Positions 36,732 to 44,027 of a DNA stretch of 44,536 nt are shown here, one piece after another. The notes under the pieces are model-generated. The model worked only from the letters and a program-made list of their open reading frames with translations. It had not been told where the DNA came from and did no database searches. A program made the position numbers and the translations under genes. Numbering within the stretch: position 1 is the stretch's first letter; every line of letters starts with the position of its first letter. Origin of the DNA: Xanthobacteraceae bacterium (GTDB taxonomy: Bacteria; Pseudomonadota; Alphaproteobacteria; Rhizobiales; Xanthobacteraceae). The DNA is taken from positions 1 to 44,536 of the forward strand of contig JARLIY010000035.1 in assembly GCA_031291475.1 (NCBI GenBank), read 5' to 3'.

Positions 36732-36745
36732 TTGATGCAGGTCAA
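36732..36745. promoter_or_regulatory. FNR/NnrR-type box upstream of nirK
   Basis: TTGAT-GCAG-GTCAA matches nine of ten positions of the FNR/NnrR/FixK palindrome TTGAT-N4-ATCAA. Its centre is about 112 bp upstream of the nirK start. A class II promoter would start transcription about 41 bp downstream of the centre, leaving a leader near 70 nt. The CRP/FNR-family member that binds it (oxygen or NO sensing) cannot be told from the site. Confidence 0.65.
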
Positions 36746-36929
36746 GCTGGATTTCGTTTGTCGCGAAACCGTCACGGCCGGCCGATTCACTCGGTCTTGA
36801 CGATCGGCCACCGTGACACGGGATGTCTGCTTGTGGCCCTTAGCTGGCCGGCCGCGGCCGGTGGTGGAAGGTTTGCTTATGGGGCCAAAACGGACATCGA
36901 GCAGATGTACTGCATCGATTTGCGAGTAC

Positions 36930-36981
36930 ACCGCCAAAATAAGAGAACCCGCCGGCCGCAGGATACACGAGGCCGGCGGGT
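36930..36981 (-). terminator. Probable terminator of the zinc ribbon gene
   Basis: ACCCGCCGGCC (36947-36957) and its exact complement (36971-36981) form an 11-bp stem with a 13-base loop. Read on the minus strand, it is followed by TCTCTTATTTT, a T-rich tail. It lies about 185 bp downstream of the minus-strand zinc ribbon gene and before the nirK promoter, so it could insulate nirK from read-through. Confidence 0.5.
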
Positions 36982-37164
36982 CACTTCACATCGCGCCTTC
37001 AACCGACGCAACTAGCCGGCGCGCTTACTGTCGCGGGATCAACGCCGCGGCGGCGGTTACGGTTCCCGGCTCAAGGCGCGGCGGCACCCCTTTGCTCGCG
37101 GGCAACCGAACGAGCGGCGCGCGCCGATCGGCGACTCGACGCAACAAACGCAAACGAACGCGGG

Positions 37165-37353
37165 CTACAGGGTAATCGAGGTGACGAATTCGTGCGCGCA
37201 GTCATCGCACGACCAGATGTGGCGGATGCAGCCCCGGAGATTGAACTCGGACACCTCGGCAATCAGCAGGACGCTGCCGCAGCGCGGGCATTTCGGTCGG
37301 CCAAAATCACGCGTCACAGCCTCAGGCGCGTTGCAGGCGAATTGGACGTTCAT
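37165..37353 (-). CDS. Small zinc ribbon protein, 62 aa
   Basis: The protein has two CxxC pairs, KCPRCGSVLLI and SCDDCAHEF, spaced about 25 residues apart as in a treble-clef or ribbon zinc site. The N terminus is MNVQFACNAPEAVTRDFGRP. The ATG follows a very strong GAGGAGGAG ribosome site, which supports real translation. Such proteins bind nucleic acids or partner proteins; no specific role is identifiable. Similar short proteins with a CxxC-x(n)-CDDC pattern are frequent in Bradyrhizobium and relatives. It stands alone between the nirK promoter and the flavin monooxygenase. Confidence 0.75.
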   Translation of the reverse strand: MNVQFACNAPEAVTRDFGRPKCPRCGSVLLIAEVSEFNLRGCIRHIWSCDDCAHEFVTSITL

Positions 37354-37505
37354 CGTCGACTCCTCCTCGACGCACGCTCCCTCACCGACCCTGATCTGAC
37401 TCGATAATGCGTGACGTTGCGCGGAGTCTGTGGCGGCGCTGCGACGCGATTATGAAACTCTCGTGGCCGCCGCGCGCAAAATCGAATTCACAAGGCCGGG
37501 TTTGC

Positions 37506-38615
37506 CTATTCCGCGGCCTGCACGAGGACGTGCTGGCGGAACTTCGGCATGACCTCCTCGGCCATGAGCGCCATGGCCTGGCGCTCCCAGGCTTCGTTGG
37601 GTCCGGTCCAGTCGAGGCCGGTCATGAGCAAGGTGCCGAACGGCCCCACCTCGTCGCGGAAGGCGACGAGCTTGTCGAGCATGGTCTTCGGCGAGCCGTA
37701 AAGCGCGCAACCTTCGGCGATGAGGTCGACGGTCGCCTCCTCGTCGGGCATCTCCGGACGCGGCTTGAGGATGGACAACAGCCCGACGCCGCCGAGCGCG
37801 GCGCGAATGTAAGTCCAGAAATAGCGGCTCGAGGATTTGTCGCCGAAGGTGCGGTCGTAGGCTTCGGCATCCGTCGGTGCCACCATGACGTTGCGCGACA
37901 CGCGCCAGTTTTCGCCCGACGGCCGTTTGCCCAATTCGGCGGAGGCTTTGCTGTAGATCGACCAGTGCGAAGCCACCGAATAGGTCGGGATGATATTGGC
38001 CGAGACGATGCCCCAGCCCTGCTGCGCCGCCGTGCGCGCCGACGATGAATTGGGGCTGGCGAGCGACAGCGTGACCGGCGGTCCGCCCTTCTGGTAGGGC
38101 TTCGGCATGTAGCCGATGCCGAGGTCGGCGACCACGTTATCCTTCAGCCGTACCTTCCAGAATTCGCCGTCGATGTCGTAAGGCGGATCCTGCGACCAGA
38201 TCTGGCGCATGATGCGCACCGATTCCACGACCTTGCGGTTGCGCAAAGCGACGTCGGTGTGGCGGAACAATTCGAAGTCGGAGAGAAGCCCGCCCGGCCC
38301 GACGCCGAGCATGAAGCGGCCCCGGCTCATGTGATCGAACTGCGCGACTTCGGCGGCGACGATCACCGGATCGTGGTTCGGCAGGTTGATGACGCCGGTG
38401 GCGAAGCGCAAATTTTTGGTGCGCGGCAGCAGCCCCGCCATGAACATCAGCGGCGAGGGGATCGGCTCGCTGGTGGCGGAAAAATGTTCGCCGAGCCACA
38501 ATTCCTCGAAGCCGAGGCGGTCGGCGAGCAGCGATTTCTCGGTGTCCTCGGCCAGCGTGTCGGTGAACGAGCGGACCGGCGGGTGCACCGGCATCATGAA
38601 AAAGCCGAGACGCAT
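37506..38615 (-). CDS. LLM-class flavin-dependent monooxygenase
   Basis: A 369-residue luciferase-like (bacterial luciferase fold) oxygenase using reduced FMN or F420. Family features: MRLGFFMMPVHPP at the start, GFEELWLGEHFSA, RFATGVINLPNHDPVIVAAE, FDHMSRGRFMLGVGPGGL and SLASPNSSSARTAAQQGWGI. It resembles the limonene-monooxygenase/alkanal-monooxygenase subgroup, which oxidises varied organic substrates. No flavin reductase gene is visible nearby. It is divergent from an acyl-CoA-dehydrogenase-fold hydroxylase with 153 bp between starts, hinting at shared regulation of a catabolic function. Confidence 0.9.
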   Translation of the reverse strand: MRLGFFMMPVHPPVRSFTDTLAEDTEKSLLADRLGFEELWLGEHFSATSEPIPSPLMFMAGLLPRTKNLRFATGVINLPNHDPVIVAAEVAQFDHMSRGRFMLGVGPGGLLSDFELFRHTDVALRNRKVVESVRIMRQIWSQDPPYDIDGEFWKVRLKDNVVADLGIGYMPKPYQKGGPPVTLSLASPNSSSARTAAQQGWGIVSANIIPTYSVASHWSIYSKASAELGKRPSGENWRVSRNVMVAPTDAEAYDRTFGDKSSSRYFWTYIRAALGGVGLLSILKPRPEMPDEEATVDLIAEGCALYGSPKTMLDKLVAFRDEVGPFGTLLMTGLDWTGPNEAWERQAMALMAEEVMPKFRQHVLVQAAE

Positions 38616-38768
38616 GTTTCCCCCTTAAATTCAGCGCCGCCGGGTCTGCTCGCCGTCATGCGCCGGAGCGATGATGGCATTGCTATGCAGGACGGATCAA
38701 GCAGGCGGCGCGCGCTTGATTCGCTCCGGTGCAAGGCGCAGTGTCCCGGGCAAAAGGGAGGAAAACCT

Positions 38769-39980
38769 ATGAGTGTTGCCGAACTGCGCCCGGCCGCCGC
38801 GCCGGACAAGATTCCGAGCGCCGACGAATTGATCGGCCGCGCGCGGGCGCTGGCGCCGAAACTGCGCGAGCGCGCGCTCAAGGCCGAACGCGATCGCGAG
38901 ATTCCGCGCGAGTCGGTCGAAGAATTCATCGACGCGGGCCTCATTCACACGTTGCGCCCCAAACGCTGGGGCGGCTACGAGCACGATCATGAGGTCGCGT
39001 TCGACATTGCCATCGAACTCGGCAAGTCGACCTGTGCCTCCTCGTCCTGGGTGCTCAATTATCTGGCCGATCACGCCTGCATGCTCGCGCATTTTCCCGA
39101 GGAAGCGCAGCATGACGTCTGGAGCCAGAACCAGGCGGCCTGCATCGCTACTTCGGCGGCGCCGACCGGCAAGGTGACGGTCGTGCCCGGCGGCTATCGC
39201 CTGGACGGCCGCTGGTCGTGGTGTAGCGGCTTGCGGCATTCGCAGTGGATCATGATCGGCGGGCTCGCCTTCCGGCCGGGGGAAGATCATCCCGACATGC
39301 GGCTCTATCTCGTGCCGGTGTCGCAGGTGAAAGAGGACGACACGTGGTATTGCGCGGGCCTGCGCGCCACCGGCTCGGTCACCGCAGTGCTCGATGACGT
39401 CTTCGTGCCCGAACACCGCAGCGTGTCGTTCTCGACCCTGCGCGACGCCTGCTCGCCCGGATCGAAGGTCAACACCAATCCGATCTACCGCACGCCGTTC
39501 ATCGCCGTGCATTCCTACGCTCTGCTTGGACCGGCGCTTGGCGCGGCACGCGGCGCCTACGCCGATTTCGTCGAATGGACGCGGCAGCGTTATCTCACCT
39601 ACACCCAACTCGCGATCGCCCAGCACGTGCCGGTGCAGCTCAAGGTCGCCGAGATCGGCGCGCAAATTGACGCGGCCGAGCTGCTGGCGCGACGCTCGCT
39701 CGCCACCGCGCGCAAGGACTATAGCGGCATGACGATGCCGACGCGCACGCTGTTACGCCGCGATTTCACTTTCGCGATGCGGCTCCTGCGCGACGCGATG
39801 GAGGAGCTGATCAAGATCAGCGGCTCGAGCGGGCTGATGGAGAATAATTCGGTGCAGCGCTGCTGGCGCGACGTCCACGCCATCTCCTCGCACGTGGTGA
39901 TGAACTGGGACGTGCCGGCGGAGAATTTCGGACGCGCCGAGTTCGGGCTGCCGCTCAATCCGGCGTATCCGATGTTTTAG
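38769..39980 (+). CDS. Acyl-CoA-dehydrogenase-fold flavin monooxygenase
   Basis: A 403-residue protein of the HsaA / p-hydroxyphenylacetate hydroxylase (C2) group rather than a true acyl-CoA dehydrogenase. Seen are GLIHTLRPKRWGGYEHDH, the flavin-binding WCSGLRHSQWIMIGG, GLRATGSVTAVLDDVFVPEH and the C-terminal SGSSGLMENNSVQRCWRDVH. Members use reduced flavin made by a separate reductase to hydroxylate aromatic substrates. ATG 38769 has AGGGAGGAAAACCT upstream; the longer frame extends through the divergent promoter and is rejected. The partner reductase is not in the window. Sulfur-compound monooxygenases of the same fold (DszC-like) are an alternative. Confidence 0.88.
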   Translation: MSVAELRPAAAPDKIPSADELIGRARALAPKLRERALKAERDREIPRESVEEFIDAGLIHTLRPKRWGGYEHDHEVAFDIAIELGKSTCASSSWVLNYLADHACMLAHFPEEAQHDVWSQNQAACIATSAAPTGKVTVVPGGYRLDGRWSWCSGLRHSQWIMIGGLAFRPGEDHPDMRLYLVPVSQVKEDDTWYCAGLRATGSVTAVLDDVFVPEHRSVSFSTLRDACSPGSKVNTNPIYRTPFIAVHSYALLGPALGAARGAYADFVEWTRQRYLTYTQLAIAQHVPVQLKVAEIGAQIDAAELLARRSLATARKDYSGMTMPTRTLLRRDFTFAMRLLRDAMEELIKISGSSGLMENNSVQRCWRDVHAISSHVVMNWDVPAENFGRAEFGLPLNPAYPMF

Positions 39981-39993
39981 GCGCAAAGCCGAC

Positions 39994-40079
39994 GTCATGG
40001 CCGGCTTGTCCCGGCCATCCACGACTTCAACTTTCGAGAGTCTCAAGACGTGGATGCCCGGCACGATGCCGGGCATGAC
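39994..40079. repeat. Palindromic repeat (GTCATGGCCGG family)
   Basis: It begins GTCATGGCCGGCTTGTCCC and ends GATGCCGGGCATGAC, with inner arms CCATCCACG and CGTGGATGCC. It forms a long imperfect hairpin between convergent genes, a different family from the three GTCATTGCGAG copies in the window. Confidence 0.85.
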
Positions 40080-40095
40080 GAGAATGAGAGCGCCC

Positions 40096-40752
40096 CTAAT
40101 TGCCCGGCCGGTTGTGGCCGACGGTGTTGAGGTATTTCAGCGTCTCGTCGAGCGACACGACGTCGGCGTATTTGGCGTTGAGGTCGAACAGGCTTTGCTC
40201 GTGCGCCGCCGCCGAGCGGTCGCCGACCGCCTCGCGCACCACCATCGGCCGAAAACCGTTCTGCACCGCGTCGACCGCCGTGGCGCGCACGCAGCCCGAG
40301 GTGGTGCAGCCGGTGATGATCAGCGTATCGATGCGCCGGCTGTTCAATCGCGGCACGAGGTCGGTGCCGAAAAAACACGAGGCATATTTCTTCACCAAGA
40401 CGATGTCGCGCGGCCGCATCGGCAGCCGCGGATCGACCTTGACCGCGTCCGAGCCCGCCGTGAGCGAGCGCGCGCCCTTCTGCTTGAGCGCCCAGATGCC
40501 GGCATCCTTGATGTCGGTTTCCTCGTACATCACCGTCGAGAAGATCACCGGAATGTCGCGCGCATGGGCGACGTCGAGGAGCGGCTTCTGCGCCTCGATC
40601 TCGGCGTCGAGCTTGGCGCCGAGCGGCATGTCCGGATCGGTGAAGCCTTTGAGCATGTCGATGACGATCAGCGCCGGCCGCTCGCCGAAACCGATTTTGA
40701 TGCCGAAGCCGCGCTGGCGGAAAAATTCCTCGTCGTCTTTGCCGCTGGTCAC
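40096..40752 (-). CDS. Isochorismatase-family amidohydrolase
   Basis: A 218-residue cysteine hydrolase. The catalytic triad is visible: Asp in PALIVIDMLKGFTDPDMP, Lys in LVKKYASCFFGTDL, Cys in ITGCTTSGCVRATAVDA. The cis-peptide-containing GCTTSGC segment and FTDP resemble N-carbamoylsarcosine amidase and maleamate amidohydrolase more than isochorismatase. GTG 40752 has GGGAGGGCAG just upstream; the longer frame to 41121 overlaps the divergent dehydrogenase and is rejected. It likely hydrolyses an amide or carbamoyl group of a small metabolite. Neighbours are the flavin hydroxylase and a divergent short-chain dehydrogenase. Confidence 0.88.
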   Translation of the reverse strand: MTSGKDDEEFFRQRGFGIKIGFGERPALIVIDMLKGFTDPDMPLGAKLDAEIEAQKPLLDVAHARDIPVIFSTVMYEETDIKDAGIWALKQKGARSLTAGSDAVKVDPRLPMRPRDIVLVKKYASCFFGTDLVPRLNSRRIDTLIITGCTTSGCVRATAVDAVQNGFRPMVVREAVGDRSAAAHEQSLFDLNAKYADVVSLDETLKYLNTVGHNRPGN

Positions 40753-40855
40753 GATCTGCCCTCCCCACGCTTGCCGGCGCGTCGGCTTTCCCAGCCCTTC
40801 ACCGGCAGGCCCTTTATATGCGAACAATCGCGCGGCGAAAACGAAAGGGTGATCG

Positions 40856-41623
40856 ATGACAAGAGGACATGAGGGCAAGACCGCGGTGATTTCGGGCGCC
40901 GCGGCCGGCATCGGCCAGGCGGCGGCAGTCCGGCTGGCCGGGGAGGGGGCGCGGGTCGTCATCGCCGATCGCGACAATGCGGACGAGACGCTGGGCTTGA
41001 TCGAGAGCGCCGGCGGCAAGGCGATCGCTGTGCGCTGCGATGTCAGCAATCCGGCGAGCGTGAGCACGCTCAAGGAGGCGGTCGAACGAAACGGTGGACG
41101 CTGCGACGTCCTGGTCAACAACGCCGGAATCTATCCGATGCAGCCATTCGACGAGATCACTTTCGAGGACTGGCGGCGTGTTCTCTCGGTCAATCTCGAT
41201 TCGATGTTTCTGATGACCAAGGCGCTGACCGCAGGCATGCGCGGGCGGGGCTGGGGCCGCATCATCAACATTGCGTCGGATACGGTCAACCTCATGGTCC
41301 CGAACCTGGTCCATTACATCTCCAGCAAAGCCGGCGTCATCGGTTTCACGCGCTCGCTCGCCACCGAATTCGGCGAGCGCGGCGTGACCGTCAACACCAT
41401 CGCGCCCGGACTGACGCGCACGCCGGGTACGCTCAACCAGAAAATCCCCGGCGGCGTGTCAAACGAGGAGCTGTTTGATCGCATGGCCAATACGCAATCG
41501 ATCAAACGCAGCGAAGTCGCCACCGATCTGGTCGGCGCGGTGTCGTTTCTGGCGAGCGACGATGCCGCCTTCATCACCGGGCAGACGCTTTACGTCAACG
41601 GCGGACTGACGCGATCGACCTGA
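40856..41623 (+). CDS. Short-chain dehydrogenase/reductase
   Basis: A 255-residue classical SDR. The NAD(P) motif is VISGAAAGIGQAAAVRLAGE, with Asp at the end of beta-2 (VVIADRD), favouring NAD. NNAG is at LVNNAGIYP, and the catalytic Ser and YxxxK are in INIASDTVNLM and HYISSKAG, correctly spaced. The C terminus ends ITGQTLYVNGGLTRST, as usual. Substrate unknown; it probably oxidises a secondary alcohol or diol in the same catabolic set as the neighbouring oxygenases. Confidence 0.93.
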   Translation: MTRGHEGKTAVISGAAAGIGQAAAVRLAGEGARVVIADRDNADETLGLIESAGGKAIAVRCDVSNPASVSTLKEAVERNGGRCDVLVNNAGIYPMQPFDEITFEDWRRVLSVNLDSMFLMTKALTAGMRGRGWGRIINIASDTVNLMVPNLVHYISSKAGVIGFTRSLATEFGERGVTVNTIAPGLTRTPGTLNQKIPGGVSNEELFDRMANTQSIKRSEVATDLVGAVSFLASDDAAFITGQTLYVNGGLTRST

Positions 41624-41791
41624 ACGCGCGTCGTGACAATTAGGGTGTGTACTCATAAACGCGAAGGGCGAGGTCCGCTTTCGGGGGGAGGAGCAGACGT
41701 CACAAATTGGAGCCGCTAGGTCTGCTTGTGATCCAACGCGGGCCTCGTATTAGGCTACCCTCACAGCCAGCTTCGCAATTCTTGGAGTTCG

Positions 41792-42078
41792 GTGATGCTG
41801 ATCGCGATGTTCGCTGACATCCACGCCAATCGGCAAGCATTTAGCGCATGTCTCTCCGACGAGTTGATGCGGCGGCCGGTCGGCGAAATGATGACCGAAG
41901 CCGCTGTGCATGTCGAACCAACAGCCCCTTTGACCCGAGTTCTCCAGTTGATGGTGAGCCTTAAGAGCCGTAGCTTTCCGGTAATTGGACCCGATCGCCG
42001 ATGGTAGGAATGATCTCTCGCGAGGACGTGATACGCGCACTCAAAGACGCGACACGAGACGCCGGGAAAGCCCGCTAG
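41792..42078 (+). pseudogene. Chimeric phosphoesterase/CBS-domain remnant
   Basis: The first 20 codons read MLIAMFADIHANRQAFSACL after one extra Met, matching the start of calcineurin-like metallophosphoesterases (D-x-H-A-N motif). The frame then switches in content to RRPVGEMMTEAAVHVEPTAP and LMVSLKSRSFPVIGPD, typical of a CBS domain pair. A frameshift near 42000 follows, after which VGMISREDVIRALKDATRD completes the CBS motif in another frame and stops at 42076-42078. The rest of the phosphoesterase is missing. It looks like a deletion junction between two genes followed by decay. Confidence 0.6.
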
Positions 42079-42106
42079 ATCATCTCTCGGGCAAAGAGTG
42101 ACACCG

Positions 42107-42166
42107 AGGCAATCTTTCGTGAATAAGCCCGATAGCAGGCAATCTTTTCGTGAATAAGCCGATAGC
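42107..42166 (+). repeat. 30-bp tandem duplication
   Basis: AGGCAATCTTTCGTGAATAA... at 42107-42136 is repeated at 42137-42166. The copies differ by two compensating one-base changes in homopolymer runs: TTT and CCC in the first copy, TTTT and CC in the second, so both are 30 bp. No gene is evident here. Between the CBS remnant and 42760 the sequence is otherwise mostly non-coding. Confidence 0.75.
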
Positions 42167-42476
42167 AATAACACCCATTCTCGCTCGTGGGGGCGTTTGA
42201 CCCAAGCGGGTGAACGAATCAATGAAAGTGCGCCCGGCTTCGGATTTGGTCTGCCGATCACCCGCGAGGAGAACTCAACCTCGGCGCTTCGGTGTTAGGC
42301 GGCCTCCGGAGTAATGCTTCGATTGCCCCTCGCGGTCTAAATGAGGGCCGAAAGCAGGGCACCGATCATTTACAATTTTCAAAGTTGCACGCACGATAGG
42401 ACATTCTAAGAATATTTGACCGTGTCGCGTCCGCTTCCGATCCATTTCAGACATGGGCACGCAACTTTCCTAATTA

Positions 42477-42722
42477 ATGTCTGGTATCGGACATAAGGCT
42501 CGACTCCGCGATCGTAAGGGCGCATCCTGTGCCTGCGATCTGGTCGCGTTGCAAATGGGTCGCTCAATGCGCCTTGACTGTCCCGTATGCCCCAATCCCC
42601 GAAAAGCCCGACGCGTGTTACTTCCTACGGTCGCGCGACCCGGTCGTCTTATTGCCTGTTGCCGCGGGAGAAATGGAGTCTTTGCCGGGCGAATGAATGA
42701 TGAACGCGAACATCTAGTATAG
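42477..42722 (+). CDS. Doubtful 81-aa ORF
   Basis: The frame reads MSGIGHKARLRDRKGASCAC, then MRLDCPVCPNPRKARRVLL, and is Cys- and Arg-rich. The CPVC-type pair could mimic a zinc site, but spacing and composition match no family I know. The upstream ribosome site is weak. It lies in accessory DNA with decayed genes around it, so a gene fragment or chance frame is as likely as a working gene. Confidence 0.2.
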   Translation: MSGIGHKARLRDRKGASCACDLVALQMGRSMRLDCPVCPNPRKARRVLLPTVARPGRLIACCRGRNGVFAGRMNDEREHLV

Positions 42723-42754
42723 CACCATAGAGCACCCTAGAGCACCCTAGAGCG
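42721..42754. repeat. Short 10-bp direct repeats
   Basis: AGCACCATAG, AGCACCCTAG, AGCACCCTAG and a partial AGCG follow each other with a 10-bp period. They end seven bases before the start codon of the next small gene. One turn of DNA per unit could suit a protein-binding array, or they may be simple slippage products. Confidence 0.6.
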
Positions 42755-42760
42755 CGTTGT

Positions 42761-42913
42761 ATGGATAAGGCCATCGCTAAGCTCAACATCGAGCATTATA
42801 AAAATTTGCTCGCCTCTGAGACTGACGCCACTAGGCGCGCAGCAATAGCGCGTCTGCTTGCCGAGGAAGAGGCGAAGCTAGCGAGAATGTCCAAAGAGCA
42901 AAAAGAGATTTAA
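42761..42913 (+). CDS. Small helical protein, 50 aa
   Basis: It starts MDKAIAKLNIEHYKNLLASE and continues TDATRRAAIARLLAEEEAKL, ending KEQKEI. The charge pattern predicts two amphipathic helices, perhaps a short coiled coil. Proteins with this LNIEHYxxLLA...ARLLAEEEAKL pattern are common small genes in Bradyrhizobium and relatives, with no known function. The stop overlaps the last bases of the convergent 61-aa gene. The frame's clear protein character supports it despite its length. Confidence 0.7.
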   Translation: MDKAIAKLNIEHYKNLLASETDATRRAAIARLLAEEEAKLARMSKEQKEI

Positions 42914-43095
42914 GGCTTTTCGACCCATTCGCGCCAGTGTGTCGGGCGCACGTCGATCCGCTTCTTTGATTCGGCATTTATCCAGCCGCCCGGAATCTGC
43001 CGACACGCGAAAACGAGCGCGTGCGCCTCATCTTCGTCCACGACCGCGAGTTCAAGATCACGGTCGAACGGCGCGGTCGATATCGGTTGCCACAT
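42910..43095 (-). CDS. Small conserved-looking protein, 61 aa
   Basis: It reads MWQPISTAPFDRDLELAVVD, then EDEAHALVFACRQIPGGWIN and DVRPTHWREWVEKP. The WxPISTAPxDRxLELAV start and PTHWREW end form a pattern seen in many small rhizobial and phage-linked proteins (DUF551-like). Function unknown. The three-base overlap of its stop with the convergent 50-aa gene's stop is seen directly. An FNR/FixK-like palindrome lies 34 bp upstream of the start. Confidence 0.7.
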   Translation of the reverse strand: MWQPISTAPFDRDLELAVVDEDEAHALVFACRQIPGGWINAESKKRIDVRPTHWREWVEKP

Positions 43096-43128
43096 GAGGC
43101 TTTATGCGTCTCTCAAGTGGCCGGTAAT

Positions 43129-43142
43129 TTGATTTAGGTCAA
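43129..43142. promoter_or_regulatory. FNR/FixK-type box in the small-gene region
   Basis: TTGAT-TTAG-GTCAA has the same half-sites as the box upstream of nirK. It lies between the 61-aa gene (minus) and the CsbD gene (plus). Spacing better suits rightward transcription, about 165 bp ahead of csbD, than the minus gene only 34 bp away. A single 10-base palindrome match can arise by chance. Confidence 0.45.
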
Positions 43143-43235
43143 CGACGATGCTGGTTCGTTGCGCCAGCCTTAAAAACAAGGAGAGCCCAGCTTCACCATG
43201 GGCCATTTCGCAGCCTCGGCGTGAGGAGAGCCCGT

Positions 43236-43262
43236 CGAACTAAAAGTCCCCGGTTTCTCGTT
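43236..43262 (+). promoter_or_regulatory. Possible EcfG-type stress promoter of csbD
   Basis: CGAAC, then 18 bases, then CGTT, approximates the GGAAC-N16/18-CGTT promoter of the alphaproteobacterial general stress sigma factor EcfG, with one mismatch in the -35 element. It is about 40 bp ahead of the csbD start codon. CsbD-family genes are often in that regulon. Confidence 0.35.
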
Positions 43263-43300
43263 GATGAATCATCACCATCCCTTCACCAAAGGAGCATTCT

Positions 43301-43606
43301 ATGGACGAACATCGTGTAACCGGCACTGCCAAGACAATGGGCGGAAAGGTCGAAGAGGGCTTTGGTCGCGCTACGGGTGACACTAAGACTCAAATTCAAG
43401 GTGTTATGGACCAGGCCCAGGGTACCGCGGAGAAATTTTACGGCCAGGCCAAGGATGCTGCGAGTGATGCTGCCGAGGGAGCGCGAAAGACGGCATCGTC
43501 GTTTGAAGACATGGTTCGCCATACTATCGAGAACAAGCCGTATACCGCCGTCGCTATCGCGCTTGGGATCGGCTGGCTGTTCGGCAGGACGCATCGCCCG
43601 TTATAG
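43301..43606 (+). CDS. CsbD-family stress protein
   Basis: A 101-residue protein. Residues 1-57 form a CsbD domain: TGTAKTMGGKVEEGFGRATG, then QIQGVMDQAQGTAEKFYGQA. The C-terminal third, HTIENKPYTAVAIALGIGWL with FGRTHRPL, is a DUF883/YqjD-like membrane segment, so the protein is probably tethered to the inner membrane. CsbD proteins are small stress-response proteins without known biochemical activity. The ATG follows CAAAGGAGCATTCT, a strong ribosome site. A hairpin lies just downstream. Confidence 0.85.
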   Translation: MDEHRVTGTAKTMGGKVEEGFGRATGDTKTQIQGVMDQAQGTAEKFYGQAKDAASDAAEGARKTASSFEDMVRHTIENKPYTAVAIALGIGWLFGRTHRPL

Positions 43607-43642
43607 GCTGAGCATACAAGAAGCTCCGACACCGCTGGGCAA

Positions 43643-43664
43643 TTCGAGGTGGGTGCACCTCGAA
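43643..43664 (+). terminator. Hairpin downstream of csbD
   Basis: TTCGAGGTG and CACCTCGAA pair perfectly around GGTG, 37 bp after the csbD stop. There is no T run after it, so termination activity is uncertain. Confidence 0.35.
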
Positions 43665-43808
43665 GCGTTGTTCGGGACTTGGTATTCTTGGACTGGCAAC
43701 GCCAATGACAGTGCGTCGGCGGTCGACGTTTAATCTCTCCTCAACGAGAAGTTGTCCATATATGCTTCGCAAAACTTAAGCGCGGGGTCCAAGAGAATGG
43801 CAAGTGGC

Positions 43809-44027
43809 TTAGGCGGACCGCCAGTGATCAGGCTTTTTCTTATCATTTAGATGCCGGACGCGAGCAACAAGGGGAGCGTGGCCCTTACTTTTCGCCCAAT
43901 CGATCGCTTCTCGCTGTGTTTTGAATGTGCCAAGCACGTGGTCCGCATGGTCCTCGACGACATAATCGTCGACATGGCTCCCATCCGGGCGGCCCTTGGG
44001 GCGCGCTTCAACGTAAACGTTCGCCAT
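43809..44027 (-). CDS. DUF2188 family protein
   Basis: A 72-residue protein: MANVYVEARPKGRPDGSHVD, then YVVEDHADHVLGTFKTQREA and IDWAKSKGHAPLVARVRHLN. The VEARPKGRPDG start, the TQxEAIxWAKxxGH middle and the basic C terminus are the DUF2188 pattern, small single-domain proteins of unknown function often found near stress genes. The GGGAGAGAACAGA sequence gives a good ribosome site. Confidence 0.85.
   Translation of the reverse strand: MANVYVEARPKGRPDGSHVDDYVVEDHADHVLGTFKTQREAIDWAKSKGHAPLVARVRHLNDKKKPDHWRSA

Larger units (their letters stand above)
36627..37164. other. Intergenic region between nirK and zinc ribbon gene
   Basis: No convincing gene is present in these 538 bp. The part next to nirK carries its promoter region with the FNR-type box. 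The middle holds a GC-rich inverted repeat with a T-rich minus-strand tail. Frames from 36719 and 36813 are Arg-rich and lack coding character. Confidence 0.6.

Noticed and set aside
37506..40752. Rut pyrimidine-degradation operon (RutA/RutB)
   Set aside because: An LLM oxygenase and an isochorismatase-type hydrolase occur together, but the LLM protein lacks RutA-like sequence and no other rut genes are present.
42107..42166. CRISPR repeat
   Set aside because: The two 30-bp units abut without spacers, and no cas gene is near.
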